Positions 17,337 to 27,360 of a stretch of DNA of 64,000 bases are shown in pieces (the stretch's first letter is position 1; each line of letters opens with the position of its first letter). Under the pieces are notes generated by a model that had not been told where the DNA came from, made no database searches, and saw only the letters and a program-made list of their open reading frames with translations. Origin of the DNA: Niabella yanshanensis (GTDB lineage Bacteria; Bacteroidota; Bacteroidia; Chitinophagales; Chitinophagaceae); the NCBI RefSeq assembly GCF_034424215.1, contig NZ_CP139960.1:1302001-1366000 (forward strand), in the 5' to 3' direction. A program made the translations under genes and the position numbers.

Positions 17337-18140
17337 ATGTCTTTATGTTTTGCCGCTGTCTTTGATAATATGGAAGACGCTGTTATAGCGCACGATGCCA
17401 ATGGAGTGATTTTTTTAGCAAATCCTGCAGTAAAAAACACTTTCGGATATGATCCGGAAACACTTATCGGTAAAGATGTACGGATACTGATACCTGCCAG
17501 GCTTCGGCCAGGATATGAGCAGCTGATAAAAGAGGTTTACCAGGGAAGAAAGATAACCGGGAAGACCAGTTCCTGGCTTAATTCTGAAGGTGTGTTAGTT
17601 CCGGTTTCTCTAATATTAGCTCCCATCAATGATCAACAAGGCGCCTCTATTGGTGTCTCGGCAATATTCCGCACGATTTACAGGGAAATAGACGCCGAGG
17701 TAGAACGTAATCATCTCAGGGCCATAATTGAATGATCGGAGGATGCCATCATTACTAAAACGCTCCATGGCATCATTGCAAGCTGGTACGGAGCGGCGGA
17801 AAGAATGTTTGGGTATACTTCGGATGAAGCGGTCGGCAGGCCCATTACAATGCTGATTCCCCGGGAGCGCTTAGCTGAAGAGAGTATGATATTAGACCAG
17901 ATCCATCGTGGTCTTAAGATAGAACATTTTGAAACTGTACGCAGCAATAAGGATGGCGAGCTCATTCCTGTATCGCTTTCAATTTCCCCCATCAGGAACC
18001 ACCTGGGAGAAATATCTCCCAGGCGAAGGCTGCGCAGGCAGTACGGCTTCCTGTTGCTTTTTCATCATTGTAAAATTTTTAAAGGAAAATAGGGTACAGA
18101 AACAAATCCTTTGATACCGATGAGGAAAGAGCAATTGATC
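17337..18140 (+). pseudogene. Decayed PAS-domain sensor gene
   Basis: Two PAS domains are readable in the same frame. The first spans codons from 17337 (MEDAVIAHDANGVIFLANPA to PINDQQGASIGVSAIFR). The second starts SEDAIITKTLHGIIASWYGA and runs to SISPIRNHLGEI. They are separated by an in-frame TGA at 17733, where related proteins usually read E-S-S-D/E-D; a single C-to-G change of a TCA codon would explain it. After about 18010 the frame is lost, though a stretch near 18119 still reads like a linker that follows such PAS arrays (KEQLIAELVT). No kinase domain remains. This is a degraded histidine kinase or regulator gene. Confidence 0.75.
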
Positions 18141-18314
18141 GCTGAATTGGTAACCTAGACCTTATATAAAAAAGCCCTTCCCTCCTATTAAGGAAAAAGC
18201 TTTTTGCCTTGAACCGAATGGCAATATTGCCTGCCGTTTTAAACAACCTGTCTCGTTCTTACACTCGTAAGTCATTGTAAACGCAGGAGGCAAAAACATC
18301 AAATCAATAACCGC

Positions 18315-18500
18315 TTATTTTTTATGGGATAGAAGATAGGCTTCTATCTTTTCACGGTGGTTGCCAACCGCCTTAATGGCTGCTAATACCTCTTCTTTCG
18401 TAACACCATGTTTTTTTATCATATACTGTACTTCATAATCCTCACCTCCGGCTACCTGGTTACGGTCCCTTGCGTCGTTTTTTGTTTTATCGTCTGCCAT
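18315..18500 (-). CDS. DUF3606 small protein
   Basis: A 61-residue acidic-basic protein starting MADDKTKNDARDRNQVAG, matching the DUF3606 pattern (D-R-x-x-V, then YEVQYMIKKHGVTKEEVLAAIKAVG). No signal peptide is present. Family members are short stress-associated proteins of unknown function in soil Bacteroidota and Proteobacteria. It lies between the decayed PAS gene and ligD; its neighbours give no further clue. Confidence 0.82.
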   Translation of the reverse strand: MADDKTKNDARDRNQVAGGEDYEVQYMIKKHGVTKEEVLAAIKAVGNHREKIEAYLLSHKK

Positions 18501-18623
18501 AACATAAAAATTTAGATGATTAGTAATACATTTAAATCAAACAAAGACTATGCAAAAACCTCCGCCAATTGTGAAAGTTTTGCAGAAATGCCGCTTTTCA
18601 AAACAAAAATGCGTTGCTCCCCA

Positions 18624-20762
18624 CTATCTCAACTGTTTTGGATATTTAGCTAAAGCTGCCTGCAGGTTGATGCCTTTGCCCAGAACGGGTTTAAATAAAT
18701 CGCCTGTTTCGCGTAAGCGGGCAGGTGCATTCTTAATAGTAAAATCTGACATCTTCAAACCAGGCTTCACTTCATCCCAATGCAGCGGCATCGAAACAGT
18801 GGCGCCCGGCTTTGGCCGCAGTGAATAGGGGCAGGCCAATGTTGCGCCGGGCCTGTTTTGTAAAAAATCAAGATACATTTTACCTTTTCTATTTTTCACC
18901 AGCCTTTCAACACTTGTGAAAGAGGAATATTGACGCTGAATATCTTCAACAATAAGCCGCCCGAACATTTGCGACTGATCGTAAGTGTATTTAGCCGCAA
19001 GAGGTATATAGATATGCATGCCTGTAGACCCTGAGGTTTTACAGTAGCAAGGCACTCCCATTGCATCCAACAGGTCTTTTATTGCGTTGGCAATTTTAAT
19101 TACCTGGTTAAAGGTATTTTTATCCGGATCAAGATCCAGCACACAATAGTCCGGGTGATCGGGCGACTGGATCCTGCTAAACCAGGGGTTCATTTCTATG
19201 CAGCCTAAAGAAGCCATCCACAATAGCGTATCTTCATTATCGCCCACCAGAAACTCCTTTTTTACGCCATCGCTGGTGGTATATGGAAAGGTGCTGACCC
19301 AACCGGGAGATTTACCCTTTACGTCTTTCTGATAAAAGCCCGGTTTGGTGATACCGTTAGGAAAGCGGTTGAGCGATTGCGGCCGGTCTTTTAAATAAGG
19401 CAATATATACTCCGCCACCTGGTAATAATAATTAAACATATCCCGTTTAGTATACCCTTCCTTAGGCCAATACACTTTGCTTAAGTTGGTAAACTTTAAA
19501 TCATGTCCCTTTATATTCCGGGTCTGTGTTTCATCTGTTGGGTTTAGCAGTGTTTTCCTTCCCTTATCTTTTGGTGCTTTTGTTAATATTGCGGCAGGCT
19601 TATCTTTTTTGTTCACTTCCATCACCACTTTTTTAGTATCCGATTCGGTTTCCCTCACCACCTCGCCTGCCTTCTTATCTTCCCGCATTCCCTCAAAAGA
19701 CGGGTGGCGAAAAACACCCTCGTCCGTAATCTCAGCATAGGCTACTTCGCATACCAGTTGGGGCTTTAGCCAGGTAGGCTTTGCCCCCATGCGCTTTCTG
19801 AACCGCGAAGGCTTGTCAACATCTATTGCTTCAGCAAAAGGAGATTTTTTAACGATGAGCGGTTTAAATAACTCCATCATTTCCTGCTGCCGCTTATCCG
19901 AAAATCCCGTACCCACTTTGCCCACGTACTTTAGCTTGCCTTTTTCATGAACGGCTAATAACAGCGCACTAAAGGTTTTGGAACTCCCTTCGTTTTTAGT
20001 AAACCCTGCTATTATAACTTCCTGCCGTTTATTAACCTTTATTTTCAGCCACTCCTTGCTACGCAGGTCAGATGTATAAACGCTGTCGGCCCGCTTTGCC
20101 ATAATACCTTCCAGCCCCATTTTTTCAGCAGCAGTAAACATTTCGGTACCCGGCACATCAAAAACATTGCTGATCCTTATACGGTCATCCTCCTGGGGCA
20201 ATACCTGTTTCAATATTGCTTGCCGCTCAGTAAGCGGCAGTCCCATTACATTTTTGCCATTGTACCATAAAATATCAAATGCGTAAAATGCCAGTTCTCC
20301 ATCAGCCTCACTACGCCAATTCTGCAGCTGGTTAAAGTTGGAGTTGCCTTGTTCATCAAGCGCTACAATTTCGCCATCTATCAACATATCGGCCTTCCAG
20401 GTGGTCAGCATATCGTGTATCGGGTAAAATTTTTTATCGAATGATTTATTGTTACGGGATAGTAGTTGAACCCTGCCCTTCTTCACAAAACCCAAAGCCC
20501 TGTAACCATCCCATTTCACTTCATACACCCAATCGGGGTCATCAAAAGGTTTGTCAACCAATGTTGCCAACATAGGTTTAATATTTTTGGGCATCAATCC
20601 CGTTTTTGCCTTCGCTAATAATGCCGGCAAACTATCGTCTAATGTTTTTTGAAGGCTTTTCACTTCGGTATTCGCTACTGCTTTCTTCTTTTTTGTGGGC
20701 GCTTGCCTGGCAGGGGTAGCCGTACCGCCAACACTATTATTTTTTTTCCTGGTAGGTGGCAT
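18624..20762 (-). CDS. ligD: DNA ligase D, LIG-POL form
   Basis: An ATP-dependent ligase-polymerase for non-homologous end joining, 712 residues. The N-terminal ~50 residues are Lys/Ala/Thr-rich. The ligase domain has adenylated Lys83 in EVKWDGYRA and motif V KEWLKIKV, followed by an OB fold ending near residue 380. After a Lys-rich linker, the LigD primase-polymerase domain (about 420-712) contains the metal site LDLDPDK and SGSTGMHIYIP. The usual 3'-phosphoesterase domain is absent, making it shorter than Pseudomonas-type LigD. No Ku gene lies in the window. Monocistronic. Confidence 0.93.
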   Translation of the reverse strand: MPPTRKKNNSVGGTATPARQAPTKKKKAVANTEVKSLQKTLDDSLPALLAKAKTGLMPKNIKPMLATLVDKPFDDPDWVYEVKWDGYRALGFVKKGRVQLLSRNNKSFDKKFYPIHDMLTTWKADMLIDGEIVALDEQGNSNFNQLQNWRSEADGELAFYAFDILWYNGKNVMGLPLTERQAILKQVLPQEDDRIRISNVFDVPGTEMFTAAEKMGLEGIMAKRADSVYTSDLRSKEWLKIKVNKRQEVIIAGFTKNEGSSKTFSALLLAVHEKGKLKYVGKVGTGFSDKRQQEMMELFKPLIVKKSPFAEAIDVDKPSRFRKRMGAKPTWLKPQLVCEVAYAEITDEGVFRHPSFEGMREDKKAGEVVRETESDTKKVVMEVNKKDKPAAILTKAPKDKGRKTLLNPTDETQTRNIKGHDLKFTNLSKVYWPKEGYTKRDMFNYYYQVAEYILPYLKDRPQSLNRFPNGITKPGFYQKDVKGKSPGWVSTFPYTTSDGVKKEFLVGDNEDTLLWMASLGCIEMNPWFSRIQSPDHPDYCVLDLDPDKNTFNQVIKIANAIKDLLDAMGVPCYCKTSGSTGMHIYIPLAAKYTYDQSQMFGRLIVEDIQRQYSSFTSVERLVKNRKGKMYLDFLQNRPGATLACPYSLRPKPGATVSMPLHWDEVKPGLKMSDFTIKNAPARLRETGDLFKPVLGKGINLQAALAKYPKQLR

Positions 20763-21370
20763 GTCTTTTTATATTTTTTTCAGCACTTGTTAAATAGGTT
20801 GCAACAAGCATACCAGTTGATCTACAATATGTATAACTACTTTTTCATTTTTTTTAAATATTAAAGGCCGATAGTGTGGAGCTTTTTGCCCAAAACATAT
20901 TCATTACTAAATAATTCAGCAATGAATATTCGGGATAACTATGACTGCGATCCTATTATCACCCATTTTAGCTGGCGGGATATCATTTACCCATGGAAGA
21001 AATGGGCCGCCTCTTCTAAGTAGTATCCGTACTGGAAAATATGTAAGCCATGACTCCCACGGGTATTTTTGTGAAGCTGTTTGTAAAGCCGGTAAGGCGT
21101 ATCATTACATTTGAGCTAAAAAATCTTTTCAGGGAGGAAACCGATACCATAGTTACACCCCATCCTGAAAAGGATATTTTTAAGCCCCCGCCTAAGAAAT
21201 AATTTCTTACGGGGTACTAAGGACCAGGTTGAAAGTTGGAAATATCGAATCAGTCATAATTTTGGGCCATCGAAAAAGAAAGAAGTTAATATCTCTAATT
21301 CTTCTTTAAAGAAGCAATCCCTCTTATTTGAATACAATATCTACAATACCTCAAAAGTTTGACTTGCTCC
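20763..21370. other. 608-base intergenic stretch with only short frames
   Basis: Only short open frames are visible: 20922-21023 plus (33 codons, ending WRDIIYPWKKWAASSK) and 21050-21202 plus (50 codons, MTPTGIFVKLFVKP). Both read like protein but match nothing I recognise. They overlap little and may be remnants of one lost gene. No RNA gene or repeat was seen. Confidence 0.35.
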
Positions 21371-22267
21371 CTAATATTTTTTCAGATTCATTGCAGGTAA
21401 GGTTACCTTATTTTTAGTAATGTTAAAAATAGTGGTAGTGTCCCTGTAAGCACTGTTGCCCGCACCATACTTTATACTATAACGCCCCAGTTCCAGCCCC
21501 CGTATTTTGAAGTATCCCCTCCCGTCTGGTAAAGCAGTAGCAGTATCCGTATCGTTATACACACTTACTATTAACGAAGCAGCCGCCGGAAAAGCGTAGC
21601 CCTCCAGCTCTAAAGACCTGTCTGCCGGCAAAGTCCTCAAATAAGGATTAAGCACATACCCATCCCGCTGCTCATAGATGGAGCGTCCCAGATCAAAATC
21701 AAGATAAACAGCAGCACTGCCATCGTTGTTTTTTATGCGGCTTTCTTTTAATACATCAATATAAATATGGTGATTCAATGAATCGTCTGCCAGCTGCAAA
21801 GGAAGCTGAATACCATTTTTTACCACATGATTATTACTCCCTAATGCTATACGTATTTTTCTTACAACGCCTGTAATTTGTACCGATCCCAACAACATAT
21901 CAATGCCGTTTCTTAACTTCAGAATATCATATATACCAGGTGCAAAATCCAGTGATACCCATTTACCAAACTCATTGCCATTGCCAACTGGTATGCCGCC
22001 ATGCCACAAAGTGCCGCCCGGCGCACCCAGGCTGTCATTACTCCGGTGGTGATCGTGTTGAGCGATTTGCTGTTCATCTCCACCACCACTTTCATCTACC
22101 TTCACTTCTACCGAATGGATGTCAATATTCACCTGTTCCAGGTTAGCAGGATTGTCCGTTAAATAAACAGAGAACATTTGAGGAATAGCCCCGGTTTCGT
22201 TGTTTTTTTTGCAGCTTATGATTACAAGCAGCAGCATAGCCATTGATGACAGAAATAGTTTTTGCAT
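21371..22267 (-). CDS. DUF4382 lipoprotein
   Basis: A 298-residue lipoprotein with signal sequence and lipobox VIISC near residue 19. The N-terminal half matches DUF4382 (FSVYLTDNPANLEQVNIDIHSVEV, then a long middle with FAPGIYDILKLRNGID). The C-terminal ~80 residues look like a carboxypeptidase-regulatory/CNA-B type beta-sandwich. It starts 55 bases after the ECF sigma gene on the same strand and is probably co-transcribed with it. A lipoprotein in this place suggests either a regulon member or an extra component of the signalling system. Function unknown. Confidence 0.85.
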   Translation of the reverse strand: MQKLFLSSMAMLLLVIISCKKNNETGAIPQMFSVYLTDNPANLEQVNIDIHSVEVKVDESGGGDEQQIAQHDHHRSNDSLGAPGGTLWHGGIPVGNGNEFGKWVSLDFAPGIYDILKLRNGIDMLLGSVQITGVVRKIRIALGSNNHVVKNGIQLPLQLADDSLNHHIYIDVLKESRIKNNDGSAAVYLDFDLGRSIYEQRDGYVLNPYLRTLPADRSLELEGYAFPAAASLIVSVYNDTDTATALPDGRGYFKIRGLELGRYSIKYGAGNSAYRDTTTIFNITKNKVTLPAMNLKKY

Positions 22268-22321
22268 ACAATTACAATTTTGTGTTAATAGAAAATCGTA
22301 ATGTAGCCGGCATTTGTCCCC

Positions 22322-22891
22322 TCAAAAAAAAGAAGCGATTATTTTGGTGCCAGCAGACTTTAATACTTCCCTGATCTTAGCCATTGCCAACGAGTATTTG
22401 TTTCTTACCGTTTTTTCACTGATCGATAGCAGCCTGGCCGTTTCTCCTACAGAATGGCCCTGGCGCCTAAGCCAGGCTATTCGTTTTACTGCGCCGGGAA
22501 GTTCATCAATTACCTTTTGAATGAGGATGTTCATATCCTTTAAGCTGATATCTTCCAGAATATGCGAGTAACCTATTTGCTCTATGGTGTTGCGTTTTTC
22601 ATTGTCCAGCGAGATTATTTCATGATGCAGCGAGCGATAATAATCCAGTACTCTGAAGTTTAAAAATTTACAAAAAAAACCCTTAGCCATACCTTCCTCA
22701 TTGGTTAATACAAAAGAAGGATCTTTCCAGATCTTTATCCAAAACTCCTGCAATATATCCTGTGTCACTTCATGTTCTTTTATCTTACCAAACACATGCA
22801 TATACAGGCTCTGCCAGTACCGGTCGTACAAGGCATTATAGGCCTCCCTGTTTTTGAACCCAATTAATATTATCAGCTCTTTGTCAGTCAA
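22322..22891 (-). CDS. ECF RNA polymerase sigma factor
   Basis: A 189-residue ECF sigma factor. Region 2 is around residues 10-80 (NREAYNALYDRYWQSLYMHV, ILQEFWIKIW), and region 4 near 125-180 has the helix-turn-helix segment GHSVGETARLLSISEKTVRNKY. It is divergent from the FecR gene (143 bases between starts), unlike the usual sigma-FecR order on one strand. It should be held inactive by the FecR protein and released by the TonB receptor at 24109. Confidence 0.93.
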   Translation of the reverse strand: MTDKELIILIGFKNREAYNALYDRYWQSLYMHVFGKIKEHEVTQDILQEFWIKIWKDPSFVLTNEEGMAKGFFCKFLNFRVLDYYRSLHHEIISLDNEKRNTIEQIGYSHILEDISLKDMNILIQKVIDELPGAVKRIAWLRRQGHSVGETARLLSISEKTVRNKYSLAMAKIREVLKSAGTKIIASFF

Positions 22892-23034
22892 TTCAGGATT
22901 AATTTCAAGTCGTTATCCGTAAAATTGCAGTATATCAGCCCAAAAATCAAGCAGGTTTCAGTATTTTTCTTTTTTTGTAAAAAACCGGGGACACCTGACC
23001 GGTTTGCTGCGATTACTATGTACATATTGATGTT

Positions 23035-24087
23035 ATGAACCGGAAAGAATATTTAGAAAAATACCTCTATGGCACTGCTTCACAAGAGGAAAAAGAACAG
23101 GTAACTGTTTGGATTACCGGCCTGATGGAGCGTGTGGCAACCGGACAGGCTAATGAAGAAGAGGAAAAAATTATAACTCATTGGCTCAACCATGAGCGTG
23201 AGGTTTCAATTAACGCCGAAGAAGTAGAGAAACGAGGAAAGGCAACCAAAATGATACTGGGCGCACAACAACTGACTGACTTGCGCAAAAATAATCGATT
23301 CACTTTTTACCGGTATGCAGCCGCCATCACCGTCCTGTTTGTTATTGGCATTGGCTCCTACTATATTTATCAACCCCATGAAAAAAAGAGGGAAGCCACC
23401 TTGTATTTCCCCGCGGCCGGTCGCGTGGAGGCCAATATTATTACCTACAAGGTTCGCCCGGCAGATACTATAAAAAAGGTACAACTACCAGACAGCAGTT
23501 TCGTGTACCTGAATACTAACGCCTCCTTGTCAATAGATTCAGGCAGGTTCAATCTGCGCAACCGGGATGTAGTACTCGATCACGGAGAGGCCTTTTTCGA
23601 GGTAGCCAAAAATGCAGAAAAGAAATTTACCGTTCAGTTGGGAAATTTGGTACTGGAAGTGGTCGGTACTTCTTTCAATATTGAAAATAATGAGATAAAG
23701 GCTGAAAAAAGAGTCTTTGTTAAAACAGGTAAAGTATTAATTAAAGACAAAGAAAAGCTGATCGCCAGCTTAACACCCCATGAAGTGTTTACTTATAATA
23801 ATATAACAAAAGAATATGCCATCAAAAAAAATGCTACTATCGATCTTTCTGAATGGACCTCGGGAAGATTAGTATTTGAAGGCGCTGATTGGAACGAAAT
23901 AAAACAAAAGATAAAAAACCGCTTTAATGTTGACCTGGCTATAGAAAACAATGCGCTTCCGGCCCATATAGAACTTAATGCTATTTTTAACAGAGAAGAC
24001 AACTATTCAGAAATAGCTAAAATAATTGCGGGTATCTATGGTGCCCGGTTTAGAACAGAAGCTCATAAAATTATATTTTTCAAATAA
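23035..24087 (+). CDS. FecR-family anti-sigma factor
   Basis: A 350-residue inner-membrane anti-sigma factor. The cytoplasmic N-terminus (1-92) contains two similar short motifs, YLYGTASQEEKEQV..W and ATGQANEEEEKIITHW, that look like a tandem duplication of the sigma-binding segment. One transmembrane helix lies at about 93-112. The periplasmic FecR domain (about 135-235) has LPDSSFVYLNTNASLS and GEAFFEVAKN. A DUF4974-like domain closes the C-terminus (LVFEGADWNEIKQKIK), the part expected to contact the receptor's signalling domain. It is followed after 21 bases by the TonB receptor. Confidence 0.93.
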   Translation: MNRKEYLEKYLYGTASQEEKEQVTVWITGLMERVATGQANEEEEKIITHWLNHEREVSINAEEVEKRGKATKMILGAQQLTDLRKNNRFTFYRYAAAITVLFVIGIGSYYIYQPHEKKREATLYFPAAGRVEANIITYKVRPADTIKKVQLPDSSFVYLNTNASLSIDSGRFNLRNRDVVLDHGEAFFEVAKNAEKKFTVQLGNLVLEVVGTSFNIENNEIKAEKRVFVKTGKVLIKDKEKLIASLTPHEVFTYNNITKEYAIKKNATIDLSEWTSGRLVFEGADWNEIKQKIKNRFNVDLAIENNALPAHIELNAIFNREDNYSEIAKIIAGIYGARFRTEAHKIIFFK

Positions 24088-24108
24088 CCTGATTGCAATA
24101 AAATAAAT

Positions 24109-27100
24109 TTGCTATACCGGATACTGATAGGGCTTATGTTGTTGACGGCAACCTGTGTGCGATTGTCTGCGCAGCCATTGGTGACATATGCCGGCGAGCC
24201 GCTACACCAGCGGCTGGAGCGGATTGTAAAAGATTTTAATGTACATATTGCTTACGATCAAATGCAGATCAGGAACATAGTAACTGCCGAAATTAATATG
24301 CAGGTAAAGAAACCAGAGGAGGCACTAACGATCTCATTGCAAGGAACAGGATTTACTTATCAAAAACGAAATACTACTCATTTCTACATCTTACCCGTAA
24401 AAAGAGGGGTTATCAGCGGACATATTATTGATGCAGACGATGCAACCGCACTACCTGGTGTTTCCGTTAAAATCGGTGATCACTTATTTGCAGCTTCAGC
24501 CGATGGAACATTTTACCTGGAACTTCCGGCAGGCTCCTACCCTGTTTTATTGAGCGCAGTAGGCTATCAAACCATGAAGCTTCCTTTTGTTGAATTAGAA
24601 GCGGGGCAAAATTTATCTTTAAACCTGGCTCTTCAAAAAAAGCCATTCAATCTTCCCCAGGTAAACATAACCTCATCTATTGCAGAAGAACAGGTACTTG
24701 CCTACTATATAAAACGAAGGCAGCAGGTGGTAGTTGCTGATGGGCTTGTAAAGCCACAAATAACAAGTTTGCCGGATGAACAGATTTCAAAGATCATCAA
24801 AAGGATCAACGGTGTAAATTACACCGGCACAACGGTGGGTATCAGAGGACTTAGCGAAAGATACAGCCAGGTTTTGCTGGACGGCATTCCCCTGCCGTCT
24901 TCCGGCTTCAATAAAAGGGCACTTATGGCGGATATAATTCCCAAAGAACTCTCAGGAGAAATTACGCTTATCAAAACGGCAGCACCAGATGTCAACAGTG
25001 ATTTCACAGGCGGGCAAATACAAATTCAGTCGCTAGCTATCCCTGACCAAAGCTTTACTTCTTTCTCTTTAGGTACGGGTGGCAACAGCCAGTCCGTTTT
25101 TAAGAACGCTGAAAGACTCGGTAATAAAGGGAAACTTGACTGGCTGGGTATAGATGATGGCGGCCGTAAAAAACCAGCCTGGATACGCTCCTGGCAGTGG
25201 TACAATAACCTGCCTCAGCCACCGCCTGTTGATCCCACGGGTACACAAAGGCTTATTCCGGGTGAACTCAACCTTTATACTTCGCTCAATGCCATACAAC
25301 AAAGCAAAGGCATCAGTGCGGAGGGGCTGGTGCCTCAGAACAGCACTATACTGCCCGACTTTCACGTGAGTTTTTCACTGGGACGCGCTTATGCCTTAAA
25401 AGGCCAATCCACACTGGGCCTGGTATGGGGAACGTCTGTCTATCAACAGCAGTCTTCAGCATCCTTCTACAACCTGCGCAGATCTTCCCATATTGCCAGG
25501 CAGGACTCATTGCGTCCCGATCCGGCAGGCGGGGGCACACAATATGAGCAGCGTTACGGTGCTGCTACAGTGCTCAACCTCGGGCTTAAAAAACCAACAT
25601 TCCGCCTAACATTAAACAATATACTGAGCACGCAGTTACAGGACAATTTCAGTATAGCGACCCGCAGCTATTTCAATAAGGGACAAACGCGACAGTTTAA
25701 CGAACTTTTTCAACAGCCCGAACCATCATTTTTTCACCAACACAAACTGGAGTTAGAAAAACAGTTTTCCGCTTCCACATCAGTTAACTACTTTATTGCA
25801 TTCACTAATGCTTTGCAAAGACTTTCTGACAGAAGGCACCTGCAATATTTTTTAACCGCTTCTGGTCCGGAAGGCATGGTTTATAATACACCCAATATAC
25901 TTTATAACTGGCGTCAGAATAACGATTCGAATATTGTAGATAATCGCACCTGGATAGATGCCATAGAAAAAAATTACTTGTCCGGATTATCATTTACACA
26001 ACGATTGTTGAAGCTGGGCCTGTTTTCGGGAAGTATAAAAGCCGGATGGTCAGGATCCGTAAGGCATAAAATCTTCTCTGTAATGCGCCTGCTTCCTTAC
26101 GCCCACGAAAACGCCGGGATTACCGGTCGGTATCATGAGTTGCTTCACCCTTCGGCTAACAATAACGTTTACTATTGGGCCGAAAACACCAACGGTACTC
26201 TATTTACGGGGCGTGCTCAGAACCAGACTCTTTACCTGCTGACAGATCAGTCGTTAGGCGGCCATCTCAGGTTTTGTTACGGGGTAAGAGCTGAATATTA
26301 CCACATGCAAAACAATCAGCAGGTATTTTTGAAACGGCTGCATAACGGCATTATCCCCCCTCAATATTACCAGGGCATAACCGGCGAAAAAAACTGGAAC
26401 CTGTTACCATCGGCTCATGCAATCGTAAGCATCCGTAAAAATATCAACATCCGTATTGCCTATTCCCAAACCCTTCTAAGGCCCGATTTCAGGGAGCTTT
26501 CCTATTTTGGGTTATATGACTACGAGCTGGATGCGAATATCAATGGGCGGCAGTTATTAAGTACCCAGGTTGGCAACTACGATGCCCGCTGGGAATGGTA
26601 TCCCACTCCGGCTGAAATTATTTCAATATCATTGTTTCATAAGCAATTGAACAATCCTGTAGAGTTGGCCCAATCCGCGCCGTTTCCCAATGCCTACGGT
26701 TATATAAATCAGCATAGTGCTCAAACAACAGGTATTGAAATAGAACTTCGTAAATCAATGGCATTTATATCGCCCGGAGTCTTTTTAAAGAACCTGCATA
26801 TCCATGCAGCTTACACCGCCAACTGGTCGAAAGTAGCAATTATGAGTTATCCATTGTTGGCTAACGGGGCTTTTACACAAAGAAGAATGTTCAACCAGGA
26901 CAGGGCACTATTTAACCAGGCGCCATGGACGCTAAATGCAGCTTTACTCTACAACGCTTCTCAAATAGGAATTTCAGTATTCTATAACCAAATCGGACCT
27001 AAAACTTATATTACCCATACCAATCCCAATCTGATTGAATATGAAAACAGCGTTGATGAACTGGATATAGGAGGTTATATAAAATGCCGGAAAGGCAGGG

Positions 27101-27303
27101 GCCGCATTACCCTCAGTGCTTTAAACCTATTGAACCAGTGGCGCATTTATTATAGAAACAATAATGCTTACCGGCAGGTAAATGGCGATCATTGGGAATT
27201 AGCAAACGGCACAGTGGCTTATAACCCCTTAGACGGAGACACCATAACTTACAGGATCAGACAGGGAATCAGGGGTACTATTGAACTTATATGGAAATTT
27301 TAG
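24109..27303 (+). CDS. TonB-dependent receptor with STN signalling domain
   Basis: A 1064-residue outer-membrane transducer. A signal peptide ends near LSAQP. The STN (secretin/TonB short N-terminal) domain spans about 25-100 and is followed by a CarboxypepD_reg-like domain (GVISGHIIDADDATALPGVSVKI, about 103-190). The plug contains RINGVNYTGTTVGIRGLSERYSQ, and the beta-barrel ends in an aromatic residue (IELIWKF). With FecR just upstream and a divergent ECF sigma, this is a FecA-like cell-surface-signalling receptor. No SusD follows, so glycan import is not indicated. The start is TTG 24109; ATG 24136 would shorten the signal peptide. Ligand unknown. Confidence 0.92.
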   Translation: MLYRILIGLMLLTATCVRLSAQPLVTYAGEPLHQRLERIVKDFNVHIAYDQMQIRNIVTAEINMQVKKPEEALTISLQGTGFTYQKRNTTHFYILPVKRGVISGHIIDADDATALPGVSVKIGDHLFAASADGTFYLELPAGSYPVLLSAVGYQTMKLPFVELEAGQNLSLNLALQKKPFNLPQVNITSSIAEEQVLAYYIKRRQQVVVADGLVKPQITSLPDEQISKIIKRINGVNYTGTTVGIRGLSERYSQVLLDGIPLPSSGFNKRALMADIIPKELSGEITLIKTAAPDVNSDFTGGQIQIQSLAIPDQSFTSFSLGTGGNSQSVFKNAERLGNKGKLDWLGIDDGGRKKPAWIRSWQWYNNLPQPPPVDPTGTQRLIPGELNLYTSLNAIQQSKGISAEGLVPQNSTILPDFHVSFSLGRAYALKGQSTLGLVWGTSVYQQQSSASFYNLRRSSHIARQDSLRPDPAGGGTQYEQRYGAATVLNLGLKKPTFRLTLNNILSTQLQDNFSIATRSYFNKGQTRQFNELFQQPEPSFFHQHKLELEKQFSASTSVNYFIAFTNALQRLSDRRHLQYFLTASGPEGMVYNTPNILYNWRQNNDSNIVDNRTWIDAIEKNYLSGLSFTQRLLKLGLFSGSIKAGWSGSVRHKIFSVMRLLPYAHENAGITGRYHELLHPSANNNVYYWAENTNGTLFTGRAQNQTLYLLTDQSLGGHLRFCYGVRAEYYHMQNNQQVFLKRLHNGIIPPQYYQGITGEKNWNLLPSAHAIVSIRKNINIRIAYSQTLLRPDFRELSYFGLYDYELDANINGRQLLSTQVGNYDARWEWYPTPAEIISISLFHKQLNNPVELAQSAPFPNAYGYINQHSAQTTGIEIELRKSMAFISPGVFLKNLHIHAAYTANWSKVAIMSYPLLANGAFTQRRMFNQDRALFNQAPWTLNAALLYNASQIGISVFYNQIGPKTYITHTNPNLIEYENSVDELDIGGYIKCRKGRGRITLSALNLLNQWRIYYRNNNAYRQVNGDHWELANGTVAYNPLDGDTITYRIRQGIRGTIELIWKF

Positions 27304-27360
27304 AAGATCCGGGGACATTTTCGTTTTTGACTGCGATTTATAATAAACCAGGAACTACAT

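Noticed and set aside
17805-18092. Second PAS segment as an independent gene
   Set aside because: It is in the same frame as the upstream PAS part, starts inside a domain and loses frame at its end, so both are one pseudogene.
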